Shown: positions 39,337-40,591 of the stretch, one piece after another
How positions within the stretch are numbered: position 1 is the first letter of the stretch
How the letters are laid out: the number at the start of each line of letters is the position of its first letter
NCBI GenBank assembly: GCA_900548775.1
Contig: URLM01000012.1
Location: 1-40,591 of the forward strand
Length of the DNA: 40,591 bases
Direction: 5' to 3'
Source: an uncultured Olsenella sp.
Lineage (GTDB): Bacteria > Actinomycetota > Coriobacteriia > Coriobacteriales > Atopobiaceae
Notes under the pieces: generated by a model
Seen by the model: only the letters and a program-made list of their open reading frames with translations
The model's database searches: none
What the model was told of the DNA's origin: nothing
Program-made: the position numbers and the translations under genes

Positions 39337-40221
39337 CTACCAGGACAGAAGCTCGTACCCGTCCTCGGTGACCACCAGCTGGACCTCCCACTGGGCGGAA
39401 TCCGAGCCGTCTGCCGTGCGCACGATCCAGCCATTGTCCTTGTCGGTCGTGATGTCAGGCGCGCCTGCATTGACCATGGGCTCGATGGTGAAGCACATGC
39501 CGGGAACAAGGATGGGGCCGGTACCGCGCTCGGAGACAAAGCTCACGAACGGATCCTCGTGGAACTCGCGACCAATGCCGTGGCCGCCGTACTCCTCGAC
39601 CACGGTGTAGCCGGCCTCGCGGCACAGCTCGTTCACAGCCGCACCCACGTCGCCCAGGTGCCCCCAGGGGCGCACGGCCGCAAGGCCAGCCTCGACGGAC
39701 TTTTTGCAAGTCTCGACCAGGCGCCGGCGCTCGTCAGAGACCTTGCCAATGCAGTACATGCGGCTGGAGTCCGAGAAGTACCCGCCCTTGATGGTGGACA
39801 TGTCAACGTTGATGATGTCGCCATCCTGAAGGACGTCCTTCTCGTTGGGGAAGCCGTGGCAGATGACGTCGTTGATCGAGGTGCACACGCTGTAGGGATA
39901 GCCCTCGAAGTTGAGGTCGGCCGATACGGCGTCGTGCGCCGAGAGGTACTCCTCGACCCAGCGGTTGATGTCCATGGTCGAGACACCTGCGGCGATGTAC
40001 TCGCCAACGTAGTCGAGTACGCCCATGTTGACGGCGGCCGAGGCCTTGATGCCCTCGATGTCCGCGGCGGTCTTGAGGAGCGAGCGGGGCAGAACCTCCT
40101 CGCCGTCGAGGTACAGGCGCTCCATGCGCTCGTCCGACGGACCGTGGCACTTCTTGTACTTGCGGCCACTCCCGCACCAGCAGGGGTCGTTGCGCCCGGG
40201 AACGGGCAGCTTGTCAAACAT
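39337..40221 (-). CDS. map: Methionine aminopeptidase type I with N-terminal SEC-C zinc motif
   Basis: A 294-residue metallopeptidase that removes the initiator Met from new proteins. The N-terminal SEC-C motif GRNDPCWCGSGRKYKKCH (about residues 9-26) is typical of clostridial and actinobacterial long forms. The catalytic domain has the substrate His in VICHGFPNE, metal ligands Asp in INVDMSTIKGG and YFSDSSRMY, His in GGHGIGREFHEDP, Glu in FTIEPMVNAG and Glu in SAQWEVQLVV. The ATG at 40221 has GGAG 5 bases upstream; an ATG at 40254 is the alternative. Such map genes are often near secY-adk, but here no ribosomal genes are visible. Confidence 0.93.
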   Translation of the reverse strand: MFDKLPVPGRNDPCWCGSGRKYKKCHGPSDERMERLYLDGEEVLPRSLLKTAADIEGIKASAAVNMGVLDYVGEYIAAGVSTMDINRWVEEYLSAHDAVSADLNFEGYPYSVCTSINDVICHGFPNEKDVLQDGDIINVDMSTIKGGYFSDSSRMYCIGKVSDERRRLVETCKKSVEAGLAAVRPWGHLGDVGAAVNELCREAGYTVVEEYGGHGIGREFHEDPFVSFVSERGTGPILVPGMCFTIEPMVNAGAPDITTDKDNGWIVRTADGSDSAQWEVQLVVTEDGYELLSW

Positions 40222-40591
40222 GGCGTCTCCCATCGGGTCGAACTTGCTCAGCATTGCAACGATACCCTCGGAGAGCGCCTGTTGGCCCCTGGTTTTCAAG
40301 TTAGCCGAATCTAATCACACCGTTTCGAGGGTGGATGAAGGAACCGTAAAACCCCCGGCATGCAATTATCGAAAGTGTCGCTGTTGTGACAGCGTCATTC
40401 ATGCCAGCTTGCCCAGAATTTGCGGTTGCCGGCCCTTTTTTGAGAAATCCTCGAGTACGAAGACACTAACTTTTTGCTGAGCCGCAGGTAGTGAAATGGC
40501 ACCTGCGGGGTGATACTAGGCGAGACCCCAAATTTTGACTCTTCGTCACTTCGGGTGGATAGCACATCCCTGCGATGATGTGGCCGAACCC
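40222..40591. other. Right-edge region without a supported gene
   Basis: Holds two dyads: CGCTGT/ACAGCG (40379-40394, loop of 4) and CCGCAGGT/ACCTGCGG (40482-40508). A minus-strand frame is open from the window edge to a stop at 40395-40397 (64 codons, ending FWASWHE). It could be the end of a gene lying further right or chance. The base composition is richer in A and T than the neighbouring genes. Confidence 0.4.

Noticed and set aside
39050..39391. 113-residue minus-strand frame upstream of the DUF2798 gene
   Set aside because: It overlaps the end of the methionine aminopeptidase gene and the structured leader and shows no recognisable pattern.

Overview
The window looks like a chromosomal segment of a high-GC, fermentative Actinobacterium of the class Coriobacteriia, probably Atopobiaceae (Olsenella-like). 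This is inferred from the GC-rich coding style, NarL/LuxR-type regulators with HisKA_3-type kinases, an L-lactate-type dehydrogenase, a sugar PTS and an ECF transporter. The genus cannot be proven from the sequence. No rRNA, tRNA, transposase, integrase or CRISPR array was seen.

Layout. 1-1845: end of an ECF transporter operon (fused double ATPase, EcfT). 2294-4245: L-2-hydroxyacid (lactate) dehydrogenase, pyroglutamyl peptidase and a small acidic protein, all on the minus strand. 4339-5328: a two-gene DUF4160 cassette between two 140-bp direct repeats. 5637-8015: a MalT-like ATP-dependent LuxR regulator. 8261-10156: divergent extradiol dioxygenase (YgiD type) and nitrilase. 10487-10906: a fused ABC-transporter relic. 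11147-12520: an AAA_14/DUF4143 ATPase. 12716-17980: response regulator and histidine kinase divergent from a three-gene ABC exporter. 18039-22112: RF3, a Fic protein behind a nested palindrome, a small Cys protein and an AlkD-like protein. 22775-29954: an envelope/signalling block with a lipoprotein, a DUF4428 zinc-ribbon protein, a three-gene sensor-kinase-regulator operon with coupled start/stop codons, and a divergent SPFH zinc-ribbon protein. 30682-34748: a PTS operon of the ascorbate (Ula) family with a transaldolase and a divergent DeoR regulator. 35291-38950: a glyoxalase-like protein, an MFS permease, an SGNH lipoprotein and a DUF2798 membrane protein. 39337-40221: a SEC-C type methionine aminopeptidase.

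The most striking property is the intergenic DNA. At least five repeat families recur: (A) arrays of GC-rich hairpins with a period near 61 bp; (B) four copies of a 68-bp element made of three consecutive dyads; (C) a 50-bp GGGATT/AATCCC dyad at gene 3' ends, three copies; (D) a 140-bp direct repeat, two copies; (E) two 70-bp elements whose terminal arms differ in sequence but keep their pairing. A composite A+B unit of roughly 350-380 bp stands in direct orientation on both sides of the PTS/DeoR cluster. Repeat D flanks the DUF4160 cassette, and repeat C bounds the two-component/ABC block. The accessory modules therefore appear to sit between dispersed repeats, which could serve as recombination sites. 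TTCTCG(CC), which is also part of the hairpin repeats, seems strongly over-represented inside coding regions and appears to shape codon-pair choice.

Limits: all protein calls come from motif recognition by eye; no search, folding or counting program was run.
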